This document shows, piece by piece, positions 11,225-24,038 of a stretch of 64,000 nucleotides of DNA (its first letter is position 1; each line of letters begins with the position of its first letter). The position numbers and the translations under genes were made by a program. The stretch covers positions 868,001 through 932,000 of the forward strand of contig OX637795.1 of NCBI GenBank assembly GCA_951802425.1. Direction: 5' to 3'. Source of the DNA: Clavaria fumosa. Taxonomy: Eukaryota; Basidiomycota; Agaricomycetes; Agaricales; Clavariaceae. Under the pieces are notes generated by a model, which saw nothing but the letters and a program-made list of their open reading frames with translations, was not told where the DNA came from and did not search any database.

Positions 11225-12567
11225 GGTATCTACTAGCACCGCTGTTATAATTTTTGCCTCTCTTTTGGCAGATGGGGCGGCTCCTTGGCGATGGGTGGGC
11301 GTCGAGCGAGCTGTGTTCGACAGATGACTCGGCCCGATGGGCGTGATCACGCACCTGCATATCTCAGATCACTACTGGCAACTCTTCGTACGCCTTGCAG
11401 AGCGAGTCGGGTTGCAAGACCGTGCGTCGTGCCCTTGCAGCACAGGATGAGTTTTATTTTATTTTCACTCGCTGCGCACAATAAGGATGCAAAGAAGAAA
11501 TGGCCTAATCGTGCAAGTTTTCTTCCATTTGACACTATATCCTTCTAACTTTCTATTGATTCTATCCTTTGCCGCTCATAATGAAGAGGCAGAGCCGCTT
11601 CTCGCACTACTCCGGGTCTAGGACCTCCTAGATGTCGGTCGTGCAACACAGTGCCACCATACTAAACGGTCGTCGTGCATAAGAGGACCGGGCGTGCGGG
11701 CCTGAACTGTCAGATACCGCAACCGGTAGGAAGCGTTCACGTAGGCGTGGCCGCTACCAAGTTCTGCGAGAAGCCATCATGCAGAAAGGAAAGGTACGAT
11801 GCAGGCGAACAGACAACACGGGTCAGAGAGTCGCTGACGCAAGAGGGAAACAACGCGAGTCGAGGGACACCCATGGGGGCGGGCGGCGAGGAGCCGCTAG
11901 GGATGCGTGTGCCCTACCTGCAGGTGCGTAGGGAGTCTCTGTCGATTTTATTCTACAGCTGGTATGTTCGGAGAAGGAGAGTAGATGTGGTGCGAGGTGT
12001 GTGCGTGGTTGTGACGGTTGAAGGGAGGAAGGGGGGTTACTCGTCGAGCCACCGGCGGCGACTACTACCGGACGTACATCGCTTCAAGGCTGCACCTCTG
12101 CAAGTTAAACGCTGAACACCTCAATAGACGCCTGAGTGGGGCGTTGAGAGCGCGTTTAGCGCGCGTTTTCGTGATGACGGACTGCGTCGAAGATGTGATA
12201 GCCATCTTGTGAAGTCGTTGTGAGTAACGATCACTGTGGATTGTCGCACGAATGTGAGTGGAAGAGTCAGCTGGCGTCTGTTGCGTCCGGGGTGTTTGCC
12301 ATCTACGCTGGACATTGTTGACGGTTTTGCGAGGACCAAACTTGGGCTGTGGCAATAACGACGAGGTTTACAAATAGGGTGATGTATACGAACCCGTCTG
12401 ACTTATTTTTCTAACCATAGACCATCACGTCCCACCGGTGCATCTGTCCAGCCTTGCCCTCAACAACGCTCGACATTTGGCGAGTCAGTAGTTGACTGGA
12501 GCATTGGTGTCGGCGCCTGTGAGTGAATACTTCGAGTGCCAAAGCAGATACTGATCTCTGACAGTCG
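11225..12567. other. Intergenic, no gene supported
   Basis: Open frames here (for example 11675-12115 on the plus strand) have no recognisable motif, no homologous look and no splice context, and I do not call them. The first 150 bases may be further ABC transporter debris. Confidence 0.35.
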
Positions 12568-12805
12568 CTGGCATATCACGTTCCAGAAACCTCACGTCCA
12601 AGGGCCATATCAAACGCCCGCGTCCCACCCGAAGCAGTGTTATTTCACCGTATCGCTGTGGGTCTAACAGCGTGGTATTCGCCCATCGGTAACTGGCATA
12701 TGACGTTCCAGAAACCTCACGTCCAAGGGCTATATCAAGCGCCCGCTTCCCACCCCCAGCAGTGTTATTTCACCGTATCGCTGGGGGTCTGGCAGCGTGG
12801 TAACC
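12568..12805. repeat. Direct repeat, 125-bp period, upstream of small gene
   Basis: A segment starting CTGGCATATCACGTTCC at 12568 recurs at 12693 with few changes for about 110 bp. It ends about 115 bases before the ATG of the gene at 12923, so it sits where upstream control sequences would be. Confidence 0.85.
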
Positions 12806-12837
12806 CCATGACCGTCTCATGGCCTCCTCTATGGCCG

Positions 12838-12845
12838 TATAAGAA
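12838..12845 (+). promoter_or_regulatory. Putative TATA box of the gene at 12923
   Basis: TATAAGAA lies 85 bases upstream of the start codon, just after the 125-bp direct repeat. Position fits a fungal core promoter; function is inferred. Confidence 0.35.
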
Positions 12846-12922
12846 CCCCACCTCATCCAACACTTCCCCTCTGCAACACAGCAACCCAGTTGTTCTCGCC
12901 TCAGTTCACCATTTTATTCACA

Positions 12923-13666
12923 ATGTCCTCTGCTCACGCTTCGCCCACCATTGTTGACCGGGTGGTCACGCTCCCCCCGCACCCTGCCAACCCTTCTCCT
13001 ACCTCCACTGGCACCGTGGTCTCTATCGACATCAACAAGAACACCGTTGTCACTGTTTTCGGGGTAACATCTCCCTGTGCCTTTTTCCCGCTTGATTTTT
13101 TTCTCACAATTATTGCCATGCTTTTCAGATCATCAACGATACTGTCATCCACGACCAGAAAGTTACAGTTCAGCTCTACAACGCTGATGTGGAGCTCCAG
13201 GCCAGCACGAACCTTGATGGAGTGAAATACGAGTCCTACCACGTCAACCAAGACAAGAACACGAAGACCATCACCTGGGGACCATTCACAGCCAAGATGA
13301 AGGTCGAGCTCATCTTCTACTACAAGACCAACGAAGGTTGGAAGATCCACCAGCTCAAGAAAGGCGAGATCAAAGAGGTGGGTGGTTCTTTACCTTGCCC
13401 CTCCCGTGAATGCATTGAACGCCTCGTGCCGACTGTATCCAGTTCGCCGACACTAAGCTCGAGACCCATGTATCCTTGGTACGGAATATGTTGGTGCTTC
13501 AAGGGCATGCTGACTGGACTACCCGATTAGATCCCCGTCATTCACGGTCCTGGCAGCGGCACCGTGAGGACCATCGCCAATGTCACACGCATGACGTATG
13601 TATTGCGCACACGCTTACCGCCATGAACAAGTGCTGATATGATCTTGTTTCTTCAGTCTCACCTAG
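12923..13666 (+). CDS. Small protein of unknown function, 163 residues
   Basis: Five exons keep one frame: 12923-13063, 13129-13377, 13443-13469, 13531-13595 and 13657-13666. All four introns are GT...AG and 61-65 nt long. The ATG at 12923 follows CACA, a good fungal start context. The protein has no signal peptide or membrane segment. A Ser/Thr/Pro-rich N-terminus is followed by a region of alternating hydrophobic residues (VVSIDINKNTVVTVFG, ELIFYYKTNEGWKIHQLKKG) that suggests a small beta-rich domain. I do not recognise the family. Consistent splicing and codon pattern argue it is a real gene. Confidence 0.75.
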
Positions 13667-14268
13667 AGAGCTGTTGTGTTGTCTACAATAGGGATGCTCG
13701 AAGATGTGTGCTTGTCTATTTCTAGTGTCCGAGCTTTCTCGCAGACGTGTACTTGTTTTGAATGACTGAGATTGAATCATTGAATTGATGCACAAGTGTG
13801 CAATTTCTTTCCTTTTTGAGTCAGCCGACTCATGTTGTTGATGTAATGGTATGATGAGCTGCGAGTTGTATTCTACGCCTGCCACTAGTAGATAGAGTTT
13901 CTGCAAAGGCAGTGAAGGCGTGGAAATTGCAGTCCTGTACCATTTTAGTGTAGGTTCAGTCGTTTACAAGCAATTATAAATAAATTGCGCTCACGTGATT
14001 CCGGGTGTGGTGACGAGATAGCACCCGGAGGTGCTTGGCTACCTAGGCTGATTGTACGGGTCACTGCATTATTGTTAACCGACCGACCGTAGCGTCCTTA
14101 CTGTGCTTCCAGATCCCTGATACAATTTCTTTGTATTCTGCACCTTGCTCACATTTCGCGTGACGCCAGGGTGAGGCGACGAACTGGAGACCACTTTGAC
14201 AGATCAAGCCGCTTTTTGTAAGAGAACGCGCAGCATATTCTGGTTCTGAAGAGGCACCACATATATAC

Positions 14269-15939
14269 ATGTCGACCACTGCCGAGCAGGACGTCCCTCC
14301 GGGGGTACTCTCGCACGATGGGGAGGAGGACTATGATGAGTTTGACGGTGCGTGTTCCCTTCTGTTCACCCGGATCCACTGAATCGTGCCCGCTACTGCA
14401 GATGTCCTAGACCAATTTGGGAAACCCACCACCATCTCTACCACTACCGTGACCACCACTACTACGAACGCGACGACGACGGGGCGCGCAGCCTTGTCCG
14501 TGACTGCGTCTGCCTCATCAGCACCACTAGCTTCAACAGGAGGGTCGTTACCCACAGCGCTAGCCCCGATATCCGCCGAACTAGCATGGGACGCGAAGGG
14601 GTTGGGAGGGCGCCTCTCTGGTCTGGGTCTTGAGCCGGGAGGCGGTGACGCCGCAAGAGACGGAGACCCGGCGCACGCGGCCGCGGACGCGCTCGCTGCG
14701 GACTTTGCGCTCGAGCTCGCGCGCGGGATGGAGGCGCTCGTGCGGGAGCTGGGGGCAGAAAGGGGAGTGCTCGGTGGTGCTGGTGGCGGGCCCCCTGGGA
14801 GTTCTATTAGCGCTTCTCCAGCGGGTGGGGAGGAGGCGGAGAAGGGCATTGGAGATAAGGGAGGGGGAGACGGGGAGGAGAGGGAGCGCACGCTTTTGCG
14901 GGCTGCGTGGGAGGCGATGCTCGTTGAGGAGCTTGGTGGGGAGGGCGGAGAGGTTGAAGAGGGTGCGGGAGACGAGAAGGGGAAGAGGGCAGCGGCAATA
15001 GCAGCGACGACGGGCGGGACGGGGGATAAGCGGGGAGGGACACTGGAGGAGGAAGACGCGTTCCAACGGACGATTCGCCAGGCGATGGACAAATTACGTG
15101 AGAGCGAGGCGGGGCTGGCGGTGCGTCCGCTTTTGTTTGCTCACTTTGTGTTTATTTTCTTATGGCTTTGGGATCTGTGGCGATGTTATCATTGTCATAT
15201 CTTGCCGTGAATGATAGGCGAGTGCCGCGCCGGACGCGGACGCGGATGCAGGCAGCGTCGAGGGGCTTGCGCGTCTCCTTGCGGAGCTCGGGTCTGCGGA
15301 TGGGGGCACCGACGGCGGTGCGCTTTTTCTTCTCTCTGAGACGCACACCCTCAGTCCTTACGCGCTATTTCTACGTGGTACAGATGACACGGAGATCCAG
15401 GGTCTGCTGGAGGGCATGATGCGACAGCTGACGAGCAAGGAGATCTTATATGAGCCACTCAAGGAGTGGAGCGATAAGGTGGGATGGTGGTAGAGCGCCC
15501 TCTCCTCCTTTTTGACATGGCTGCGCTCACGCCTCCCCCCGTTGCGTCGGCGCGCAGTTCGGCCCCTACCTTGCGTCCCCGCCACCAGACGTGTCCCCGG
15601 CGGACATGGCGCGCTACCGCGCGCAGCAGTCGCTCGTGAGCCGGATCATTGCCGTGTTTGAGGACCCGGGGTACCACGACGCGCCGCCGTCACGGCAGGG
15701 TGGAGACAGTGCGGCGCAACCACAGCAAGCGCAGACGCAAGCCCCGGGCAAGGATGCCGAGGCTGTTTTGCAGTTGATGAGCGAGGTGGGTTTGGCCTAG
15801 ATTCGTGTGTCTTCTGGGTTTACATGCCTATCTCCGTCGTCAGTTGCAAGCATTGGGCTCGCCCCCGCCTGAGATAATGGGATCCCTCCCGCCCGGGTTG
15901 AACGTTGGGCCCGACATGGAGAACTGCTCGTTGATGTAA
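14269..15939 (+). CDS. PEX19: Peroxisomal biogenesis factor 19
   Basis: PEX19 is the cytosolic chaperone and import receptor for peroxisomal membrane proteins; it docks on PEX3. Exons 14269-14347, 14402-15120, 15218-15478, 15558-15785 and 15844-15939 give 460 residues. The N-terminus is acidic and leads into DVLDQFG, the usual PEX3-binding start. The C-terminal cargo-binding domain shows LEGMMRQLTSKEILYEPLKE, a Y-R-A-Q-Q helix, FEDPGYHD and LQALGSPPPEIMG. The last four residues, CSLM, form a farnesylation CaaX box, as expected for PEX19. The region between about residues 60 and 260 is Gly/Ala/Glu-rich and longer than in yeast. Identification is firm. Confidence 0.93.
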
Positions 15940-18295
15940 GACATAGTCGCAGCACAACAACACCTTTTAGTTATACATAGTGCAAGTCCTCCGCCAGCGC
16001 CCAGGAGTGTTTCCATTGAGAAGACTAGTACCATTGGGTTTGTCTTCAAGTTGCTACAAGTTTTCTCTTATGCAACATGGATGGTTGCGGATGCGCATAC
16101 TTCCCTCGGATCAAGTGCCATGTACCATTCACCATGTATCATTCCAACTACCAATTATTATAATATGGTAATGACTGGGTTCTTGGGTAATCATTTCAGT
16201 TAGGACTGTTTATATTCAATCAATGTTTCCACAAGTTGCAAGCAAGACACAGCATTCAGTCATTTTTCCACATAAATATCATTCTAGCTCAGATCTATAC
16301 TAGATTGTAAATACCAGCCCAGCTGTCAGCTCAATGTTACAATAAACACCATTAGATCTGCCGATCCCACTCAATGAGACTACATCGGTACAGTAGTGAT
16401 ACCCACTTTTGAATCAAAGAAGTCGGCCGCCGCCATCACAGTATGTCTTGATGAATTCCCAGTCGAGGAAGCAGCATTGCACTTACCGCTACACTGCGGT
16501 AGTATTGGCTCCTGAGTTATTTCCAGCAACCAATTGCCGACTTCTGAACCTAATCACGCGGAAGTATATCACGCTCCACAATATCCCCAATGCATATCAA
16601 GACTCACGGTTGCTCAGATAGGTGGAAACCAAGCAATTCAAGCGGTGATGAAAGCTTCAATATAAGGACTGGTGATAGTTGATAGTTGACACGACGGTGA
16701 GGAATGCCACAGAATCGAGTGTGATGGCTGACTGAGATTTATCACTCAATTTGCACTGTGCTGTAGGCATTTGATTGGAAGGCGACACTACCGCAGGGCA
16801 CAAGCTGGCCAAGATGAGAGTTGTCGTTGCTCGAATCATCGCTCGTCTGTTTAGGAAGGACGACATGAGAGGCATTCATCTGCGTTTCGTAATGGGGAAG
16901 CTACTGAATGAGTGGATATTCCGGCGCCCGAGCAAACTGTCGTAGGAGAGAGCGACCTATGCAGTACCCATTGTTAATGTTTAGTTTAGCCAACACATCA
17001 CCAGAGCCACAGTACAAACGTACTCGAGATTTCTTTGATTCGTTGAGAGGGAACATGCGCCGCCTCGTGGTCGACGTCTGATTCTGAATGATCTGAACGT
17101 CACGTCAACGTCACTATGTCAACCATAAATACGGGCGCAGGCATCACAAGCCGCATACCCCTTGTCTATTGTGATGGGACTTTGACGACAACAGTAACAA
17201 GGACATTGAGTTTCCATCCTACGGTGCCGTTACTTGGCTCTCATTGTACGTGCTCTTTGAGGAAAAAAGAGGTTTCAAGCTCAGAGCGAACCCAAGGTGA
17301 ATAATGTGGTCACGACAAATGCTGCCGTGAGAATGTGACGGGCAGGGCAGGCCTGCGCCACCAACATGTGGCAGGCTATCACTGTGGACTGCTACTTCGT
17401 GCAACCAACCAACATTATAAATGTATTGCGCTGCTGCACTGGCGCCTTCTTGCCGAACAACATTTTGGCCTTGAGTTTGATTATTTCAGGTGCGAAGACG
17501 ACAGGCCTTTCAAGTTTCAGTACTATACATATAAAAAATGGCCAAAGCACTGCTCAGCTAGTGACCTTGGTGATCTCACAGACAGGGCTATGATGCTAGT
17601 GCACAATCATTTGTACTCACCTCATCCCCTCTCACAGTAGTGTAAAAGGTTCCAGCTTTCAAACATTATGCAAATGCATAAATGACACAGGTCAACCCAT
17701 GTTGTCATGGTACAGCTATTTCTACAGGCAATGCTATGAATGCTACAGCGGATATCGAACAGCACCTCACCTGTGCATTGCTATCAAGCGAGCGAAGCAA
17801 CACATGCCTTTTTTTATCAACACAATTTGACATCGGCAAAGTTCATCAAATGAGGCGTGCCTGAGCGCTAGGGAGACTCAGTCTAGTTCCATGCCGCGAC
17901 ACAGAATGTGATGGAACCCATATGATGCTCCGACCGAGCTGACCCCTACCACCATAAGGAGGGCGGGCGTTTCGACCTTGAGCAACAAGAAACGTTCGAC
18001 AAAGAAATAAATACGAGCAAACATTCCCCCCCTACCCCAGCACAGCCACATACAGTCCGCTTTGCAACCGTCCACACGAAGCAAAAAAAAGGCCCCATCG
18101 CGACGCATTCCACCACACCCTCTTCCACAGGTCACCCCCCCTCCCCCCCGCCTCATCACCCTTCCAACACATTGCCCTCGAATTCCATCTGGATCATCCA
18201 CTGAACACCGCCTTGTAAAAACCCATCAGTTCGACAGTTGGGTTAGCACATCGTACCTGATTAAGATACCTAATCTCAGTCATCCATCAGCAGTC
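15940..18295. other. Long intergenic stretch, nothing firm
   Basis: About 2.3 kb between PEX19 and the FHA-RING gene. A plus-strand frame near 17116-17230 and another at 17335-17640 are open, but carry no motif I can name. The last 300 bases are probably 5' leader of the FHA-RING gene. Confidence 0.35.
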
Positions 18296-20469
18296 ATGCT
18301 CAACAACACCGGCGACTCCATAGTTTCGCCGATATCTGCCAACAATGACTCCCCAGCACTGCGCTCCACTATTCTTCCTCTCTTCCTTCGTCGTCCTCGG
18401 GGCACTCCCGCTCCTGGATCTCAAAACCTCTCTTCAAGAGACCTCTTTCTCGAAGAACTCACACAAGCGCCCGCCCTCACCACTCACTCTACGAATCCAG
18501 GCCACCGTCGACGTCCGCCCACTGGCACCATCCAGCCCTCAGTATCAGCCACACCCCCTCCAACTTCATCTTTAGGCTTATCACACATGCTGAGACGTCG
18601 GCGGTCAGCCGGCGCGATGCCGCCCATTAACACCTCTGCAGCGACCGCCAATGGCGGTGGCACCGTCTCTCCTGCCACTTTGATGACTCCGCCCCGTCTT
18701 GCACATAACCCATCGTCCGCCCCAGGTGGCAGCAGCAACGCGACACACCGCATCCGCCTCGTTCCTCATCTAGACACGCGCCGCTCGCTCAAATTTGAAC
18801 CTATCTCGCGTGACCTCCGGGAGGGCGATCTCGCGTTGCGCATCGGGCGTTTCACCGAACGCTCTGGTATCGGCGTCGCCGCCGTCAATGCTCTCAACTC
18901 TAACAAGCTCGCGTTCAAGTCCAAGGTCGTCTCCCGTGCGCATGCCGAGATCTGGGTCGACGCCTCTGGTAAATTTATGATCAAGGATACCAAGTCCAGC
19001 TCTGGCACCTTCCTCAACCACGTTCGACTCAGCGCAGCCAACCAGGAATCAAGAGCTTTCCAGCTGAAGGACGGCGATATTTTGCAGCTTGGCGTAGACT
19101 ATCAGGGTGGCACAGAGGACATTTATAAATCCGTCAAAATTAGAGTCGAGATCGGGAGGGAATGGCAGGGTGCTGCTAACGCTTTCAAGTGCGCTCTCTT
19201 TTTGCGTGGCCCGTTATCCACAGAGGCTGACATGGTTCACCCTGTTCACCAGTACCAACGCTTTGAAGAATCTCAGGACGCTCGCTGCGACCGGAAACAG
19301 TGCTACTTCTCCAGCCTGCCCAGTCAGGACGCCCTCCAAAACCAATATCCCAGACTGTTGTATCTGTGCGTCCTCTGATGTTTCTTTGTGCCATCCTTTC
19401 TTTGATTCTCACACTCTCCCGCATAGGCTTATTCACGGTGACGATCCGTCAGGCACTCTTCATCGCGCCTTGCTCGCACACGTTCCACTTCAAGTGCATC
19501 AAGCCCCTCCTGGACGCACATCACCCCGCCTTTTCGTGCCCGCTCTGCCGCACGTTCGCGGATCTAGACGAGGATGTTGAGGTAGAGGCGGACCATGATC
19601 TGCTTGATATGATGGACGACGAGCACAACCACGACGATGTGGCGCACCCTTCCAACGCCTCTGGCGCCGCGGCCCCTTCCGACCATGAGGGAACGGGAAG
19701 CGGCAGTAGCGATCACGGTGGCGGCGTGGTGCCACCGACCTCGGCATCGTCGGCGATGACCGTGTCTAATGCCGCGGCCCCGTTGTCCTTATCCCCGTTG
19801 GCCCACTTAAGCACGGAGCCGCACGGGGCGCTGCTGCTACCCCCACCGCCATATAATGCCGAGCGTGAACGCGAACGCGATGCAGGCGCTGAGACGGAGG
19901 TGGAGGGGGACGTGATGCTGCACGTGCCTTCCGGCGCGGGTGGTGCGCCGCGCACGCCCCGGGCAAGTGTGAGGAGTTCCGCGGAGGGAGGTCTAGCGGT
20001 TCTGTCTATGCCGTCGTTTGATGGTTCCGTCGTGGACTTGACGAGTCCCGAGATGCTGGCGTTTACTGGGGGGAGACCGTGGGATGGGATGGATGGGATT
20101 GAGGGCCATCCGGACTTCATGCATGGTAATTTGGCGGGTAGCATGGACTTGGACACAGATGAGGATGATGTGGGGGACGAGGATGATGGGGATGAACCGG
20201 AGGAGGGTGCGGACGAGGATGCGGACCCGCTTGTGTTGGACTTGACGCGCCATCGTCATCCGGATCTGGCGTTGCCCACGGGTGCCAGCGGACACCGCAG
20301 CGGGCGGTCCAATGGAGGGAGTCACGGCGGCAGCGGGTCCTCCTCGACGAATGCGCGTGTGTCGCTGCGCGTGGAAGACACAGAGTCGGGGGCGATGGTG
20401 ACGAACGGTGCGCCGTCGAACGGGCCTGGCGCGGTCGTGAAGAAGAGGCCGTCGACGTCCCTTATTTGA
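18296..20469 (+). CDS. FHA-RING E3 ubiquitin ligase, Dma1/Dma2-like
   Basis: Dma-type ligases couple a phosphothreonine-binding FHA domain to a RING and act in the septation and spindle checkpoint and septin control. Exons 18296-19188, 19253-19365 and 19427-20469 give 682 residues. The Ser/Pro-rich N-terminus is followed by the FHA domain near residues 180-280: RIGRF, KVVSRAHAEIW and DTKSSSGTFLNHVRL carry the Arg, Ser, His and Asn of the phosphopeptide site. The RING begins DCCICL across the second intron and continues FIAPCSHTFHFKC and SCPLCR, so all eight ligands are present. The tail is long and acidic with runs of Asp/Glu. The frame is open further upstream to 18062, but 18296 is chosen as the first ATG after a pyrimidine-rich leader. 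Confidence 0.88.
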
Positions 20470-21361
20470 TGTGCCGCATGACGAACGACGAATGACGCAT
20501 TTTATGGGTTTCCCTTTTTTTTTTACGACGATCCCGGGGCGATGGACGACCGCGACACTCATGACTCTTTCATTCCACTTGCATTTTTCAATCCTCTTCT
20601 CCCTCTCTCTCCCCGTTCGTGATTCCCCGGTTCACTTCAGGGAAATGACTACCCGATGTCCTCGTTCCTCAAGCATAGCCTCTGGCTTCTCAACACAAGG
20701 ACGTTTGGTCTTTTTCCCTCCTGACCCATCCATTCATTCCTTTTTGCTGTTTACGTTAGTGAAATCACCACCCGCTTAATAGTCCTTCCAAACCATGAAG
20801 TTGGATTACATTCTTTTACGCATAGGGACAGACCTTACCCTCTCTTTCATTTCTGTTTCTTTTATGTATCTCGCCTCTCACGACCATCTGTTCGCAAGAT
20901 ATATCTCGTAGGCAATTAGGAGGTAAAATAGCTTTTCTCTTCTTGATGTGTATATTGTATGTGGATTTCAAACCATGCCTTGTGAATTCCAAGTGTGTGG
21001 TTATAGTTCTTGTGTCAGCCCAGGTCCTCAGCAAAGAACACTAAGGGGGTAGAGCTTGATTTCAATGTGGGGAACTAATACTACATGGACAGTATATATA
21101 CTATAAGGTGAGGCAGTGCAGAAAGTGGGTCATGTGTGCAGGAATGAGGCTACATGCACTGAGTCACATGGGGTCAGAGAGGTAAGATCAGGGAAAGGGC
21201 AAACCAAATGAAGAAGGGAGTGGCAAGGGGAAGATAGATGATAATGACTGGAGGAATACTTGGCATGGTCTTGACAGGCTGAGGGGAAAGCTCAATTAGT
21301 CCTGATTAGGATACAGTGCCTGATGGGAGGTGTCAGTGATGCTATTGTGGATCCACCTCCA
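20470..21361. other. Intergenic, left edge of the transposon nest
   Basis: About 600 bases of 3' flank of the FHA-RING gene, then sequence with uneven base use that probably includes the decayed 3' LTR region of the old chromovirus relic. No gene or clear LTR end is identifiable. Confidence 0.35.
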
Positions 21362-22890
21362 TCATGAATTCCATGACTGAGGATACTTGTGGGAGAAGTC
21401 ACAGAGGAGCAGCATGATGTTGGTAAGGTTCTTGCAAGGCTCCCAGGTATTTTCTTTGCTCAGGTAGCCAAGCCACTTTACTAGATATTTAACACCACAT
21501 CCTACTTTCTTAACATCCATGATTTTTTCAATGTCATACTCCAAGTGGTCATCATTGATGGTAGGAGGTGTGGGAGGAGACAGGGACTGAGAGGAGGGGG
21601 GCTGTAGGGAGTCAATAATATTTCATTGAATACATCATGGATGTGCTAGGCTTGCAGTAATTTGAGGTGATATCCAGCAGGTCCCACTTTCCCCACAATA
21701 ATGAAACCAGTATGTTTATTGTTGAGTTTCTTATTAGGGCAATCCATTTTCAAGTTGTGTGTGTTGAGCCACATGAAATGTCCCTTCTCATACTTGTGAC
21801 TGGGTCACTTATCACTATCATAGCCCTTCTTCATGGCTACAGCAGCCTTCTCCATTGCTTCCTTGGCCACTCTCCATGATTCCATGAGTTTGGCCATCCA
21901 CTCATCTGCAGCAGAGTTTACTTCTGAGGGGGGATGTATCCTGCCATTCCATGAGTGTCTACCATAGTTGAGGAAGAAAGGAGTTTGCCTTGTAGCAGAG
22001 TGTTCAATGCAAACTCTGCTGTACTTCGCCACTCAGCCCAATTGTCCTGAAGATGATCAATCAACATATGCCTGTAGGTAGGTCTCAATCCCTTGGTTCA
22101 CTCATTCAGTTTGCTCATCTGTTTGTTGATGAAATGCTGTGCTTGGATTTGCCTTTATTCTGATCATACAATAGAATTCCTTCATGAACTGGGAGACAAA
22201 TTGTGGTTCACAGTCACTGATGATTTTGTGTGGGACTCCATGGTTTTGGAATATGCAGTCATGGAGGATTCTGGCTGCTCCATGTCCTGTGAGGTTGAAC
22301 CCAATTGATTTGATGACTGTTTGTTTGGTAACTTTGTCAACAATAACCAGAATAGAGTCAAATCTGTGAGATTGAGGGAGGGGTCCAACTATACCCCAGC
22401 TGATGACTTACCAGGGAGCATTTGGCACTGCATGTGGGTAGAGCAAAGCAGATTGTTTGGTCCAGTTGGGCTTGATTCTCTGACAAGTTTTGTACCCTGT
22501 CACATACTGTTCTGCATCTTTTTCCATCTCAGGCCACCAGTAGGACATGAGCAGTACACTCTTCATCTTCCTTGCACTGGGGTGTCCAGTGGTAGGGAGG
22601 TTGTGCTCATGGTCAAGCACAGTCTCATGTACTGCTGTTGGCACCCACACAACACAGCCATTCCACCATAGTCCTGCATGGTCTCTTGTCCAGCCATCAT
22701 TGAGCTCTTCTGGTTTTGTGACATGTTCCACACTGTTTTTCAGGAGCAGTGTCTCCATTTCAGAGGTGAAGGAAGTACAGATTTTTACATCAGAGGGGAA
22801 TACTTGGATTGGAGCATCTTTCTCTGCTGCATCTCCATAATCTAGCCTTCGAGATAGCATGTCAGCTTTCACATTACTATACCATTTAAG
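21362..22890 (-). pseudogene. Old Ty3 chromovirus relic, left part (RNase H end, integrase, chromodomain)
   Basis: Minus-strand fragments run in the order expected of a chromovirus pol 3' half: end of RNase H (MKADMLSRRLDYGD), an integrase zinc-binding segment (HPSARK...ETCQRIKP-like) near 22560-22450, integrase core debris near 22030-21800, and a chromodomain at 21541-21362 (DVKKVG...YLVKWLGY...ENTWEP). It is clearly diverged from the younger full-length element and full of frameshifts. It is interrupted on the right by a Tc1 element and resumes at about 29866. Confidence 0.8.
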
Positions 22891-23004
22891 TCAATTGACC
22901 TGTCATGTGTCATGCCCCCTCAAATTCAGTCAATTTTTCACCTTGTAATGTGTCATTTGAACAGTTTTGTTGCTGACAATCTTATCAGTCAAATGTGTAA
23001 GTAT

Positions 23005-23719
23005 GCCTGAGGTCCCCATCATGTTGCAATATGCTTGATCAGCTCTGGCAAGGCAGAAAATCCTGTACAGATTGCCAGGACCCTTAGTAGTATTACTAAC
23101 CAGCCTATTTCTGCACACACTGTTAGAAGGTGTCTAAGGACTGCAGGTCTAAAGGCTGTTGCTGAGGGGAAATTGCCCTTACTTCATAGTAGACTAGGAA
23201 GGAGAGGATGGACTTTGCTATAGCACATAAAGATTGGACTGTGGAGGACTGGAAGAGTGTTGTCTGGTCAGATGAGACTAAGATCAATAGGTTGGGATCC
23301 AATGGGAAGAAATGGGTGAGGCAGAAGCAGGGTGAAAATAGGGTGGTGACAGGTTGGTGGAGGGAACAAGAACATTTGTAGGTGATTCTGTGATGGTATG
23401 GGGATGTATGATGTTGGAGGGGGTGGGATATGCCTGCAAGATTGGTGGGAGGATGGATAAGCACCTTTACACTGCCAAACTTCAGGCCAGCCTCCAATAC
23501 TATGACAAGATCCCTGAAGGCATCATATTGTAACATGATGGGTACCTCAGGCACCAGAGGCACCAGGCCAAAGATGGGCTAGAGAACCATGATTTTAAGG
23601 CCCTCATATGGCCTACTCAATCTCCAGACCTCAATCCCATTGAGCATCTGTGGATTCATCTTAAGAGGAGGCTGAAAGGGCACCAGGTGGAGTGTTACAG
23701 TTGTGGGAAGGGTGGAAGA
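23005..23719 (+). pseudogene. Tc1 transposase, 5' part (broken)
   Basis: DDE transposase of the Tc1/mariner superfamily, cut-and-paste enzyme. Visible pieces in several frames are the second helix-turn-helix (PISAHTVRRCLRTAGLKA), the first catalytic Asp (VVWSDETKINRLGSNGKKW), the second (HDGY where QDND is usual) and the end segment WPTQSPDLNPIEHLW with the Glu. Spacing between the last two acidic residues is 34, i.e. DD34E. At least four frameshifts or stops interrupt it. The coding sequence stops at the GGAGT target site and resumes at 29508. Confidence 0.8.
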
Positions 23720-23724
23720 GGAGT

Positions 23725-24027
23725 TGTCAGACTTAGTCTCACGCTCACACAACTTAATGTAAGGTCAATGATGATGATACTAACATAAGGGGAAAAGGGC
23801 ACAAGTAAGAAAAGGACGAAGTATATATAGCAAGCGCTTTGGGAGTTGCTGGTGTTCCCACGCTCGGACCCCGTGCGTCACGTGATGCGCCCAGGCCCGA
23901 GTCACGTGATTTCCCATTACATAATCCGCCACCCATTTGGGTCACGTGACTCGTCCACAATCTTCCTGCAACTCTTTTGCAATCCTTTCTTGGCCTTTCC
24001 GGCCTGCTTATGTAAGCAATCCTGACA
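23725..24027 (-). repeat. 3' LTR of the chromovirus
   Basis: A 303-bp LTR, TG...CA ends on its own strand, with TATA box (complement of GTATATATAG near 23820) and CACGTGA motifs. Same family as the isolated LTR at 3249-3552. Confidence 0.93.
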
Positions 24028-24038
24028 TCACCCCCCTC

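Noticed and set aside
10901..11350. 149-codon minus-strand open frame.
   Set aside because: It overlaps the ABC transporter fragment on the plus strand, whose signature motif is clear.
11675..12115. 146-codon plus-strand open frame.
   Set aside because: No recognisable motif, odd composition, no splice context or promoter signal.
14331..15092. Long minus-strand open frame opposite PEX19 (Ser/Pro/Ala-rich).
   Set aside because: Shadow of a GC-rich Gly/Ala/Glu coding exon; no motif and PEX19 on the other strand is certain.
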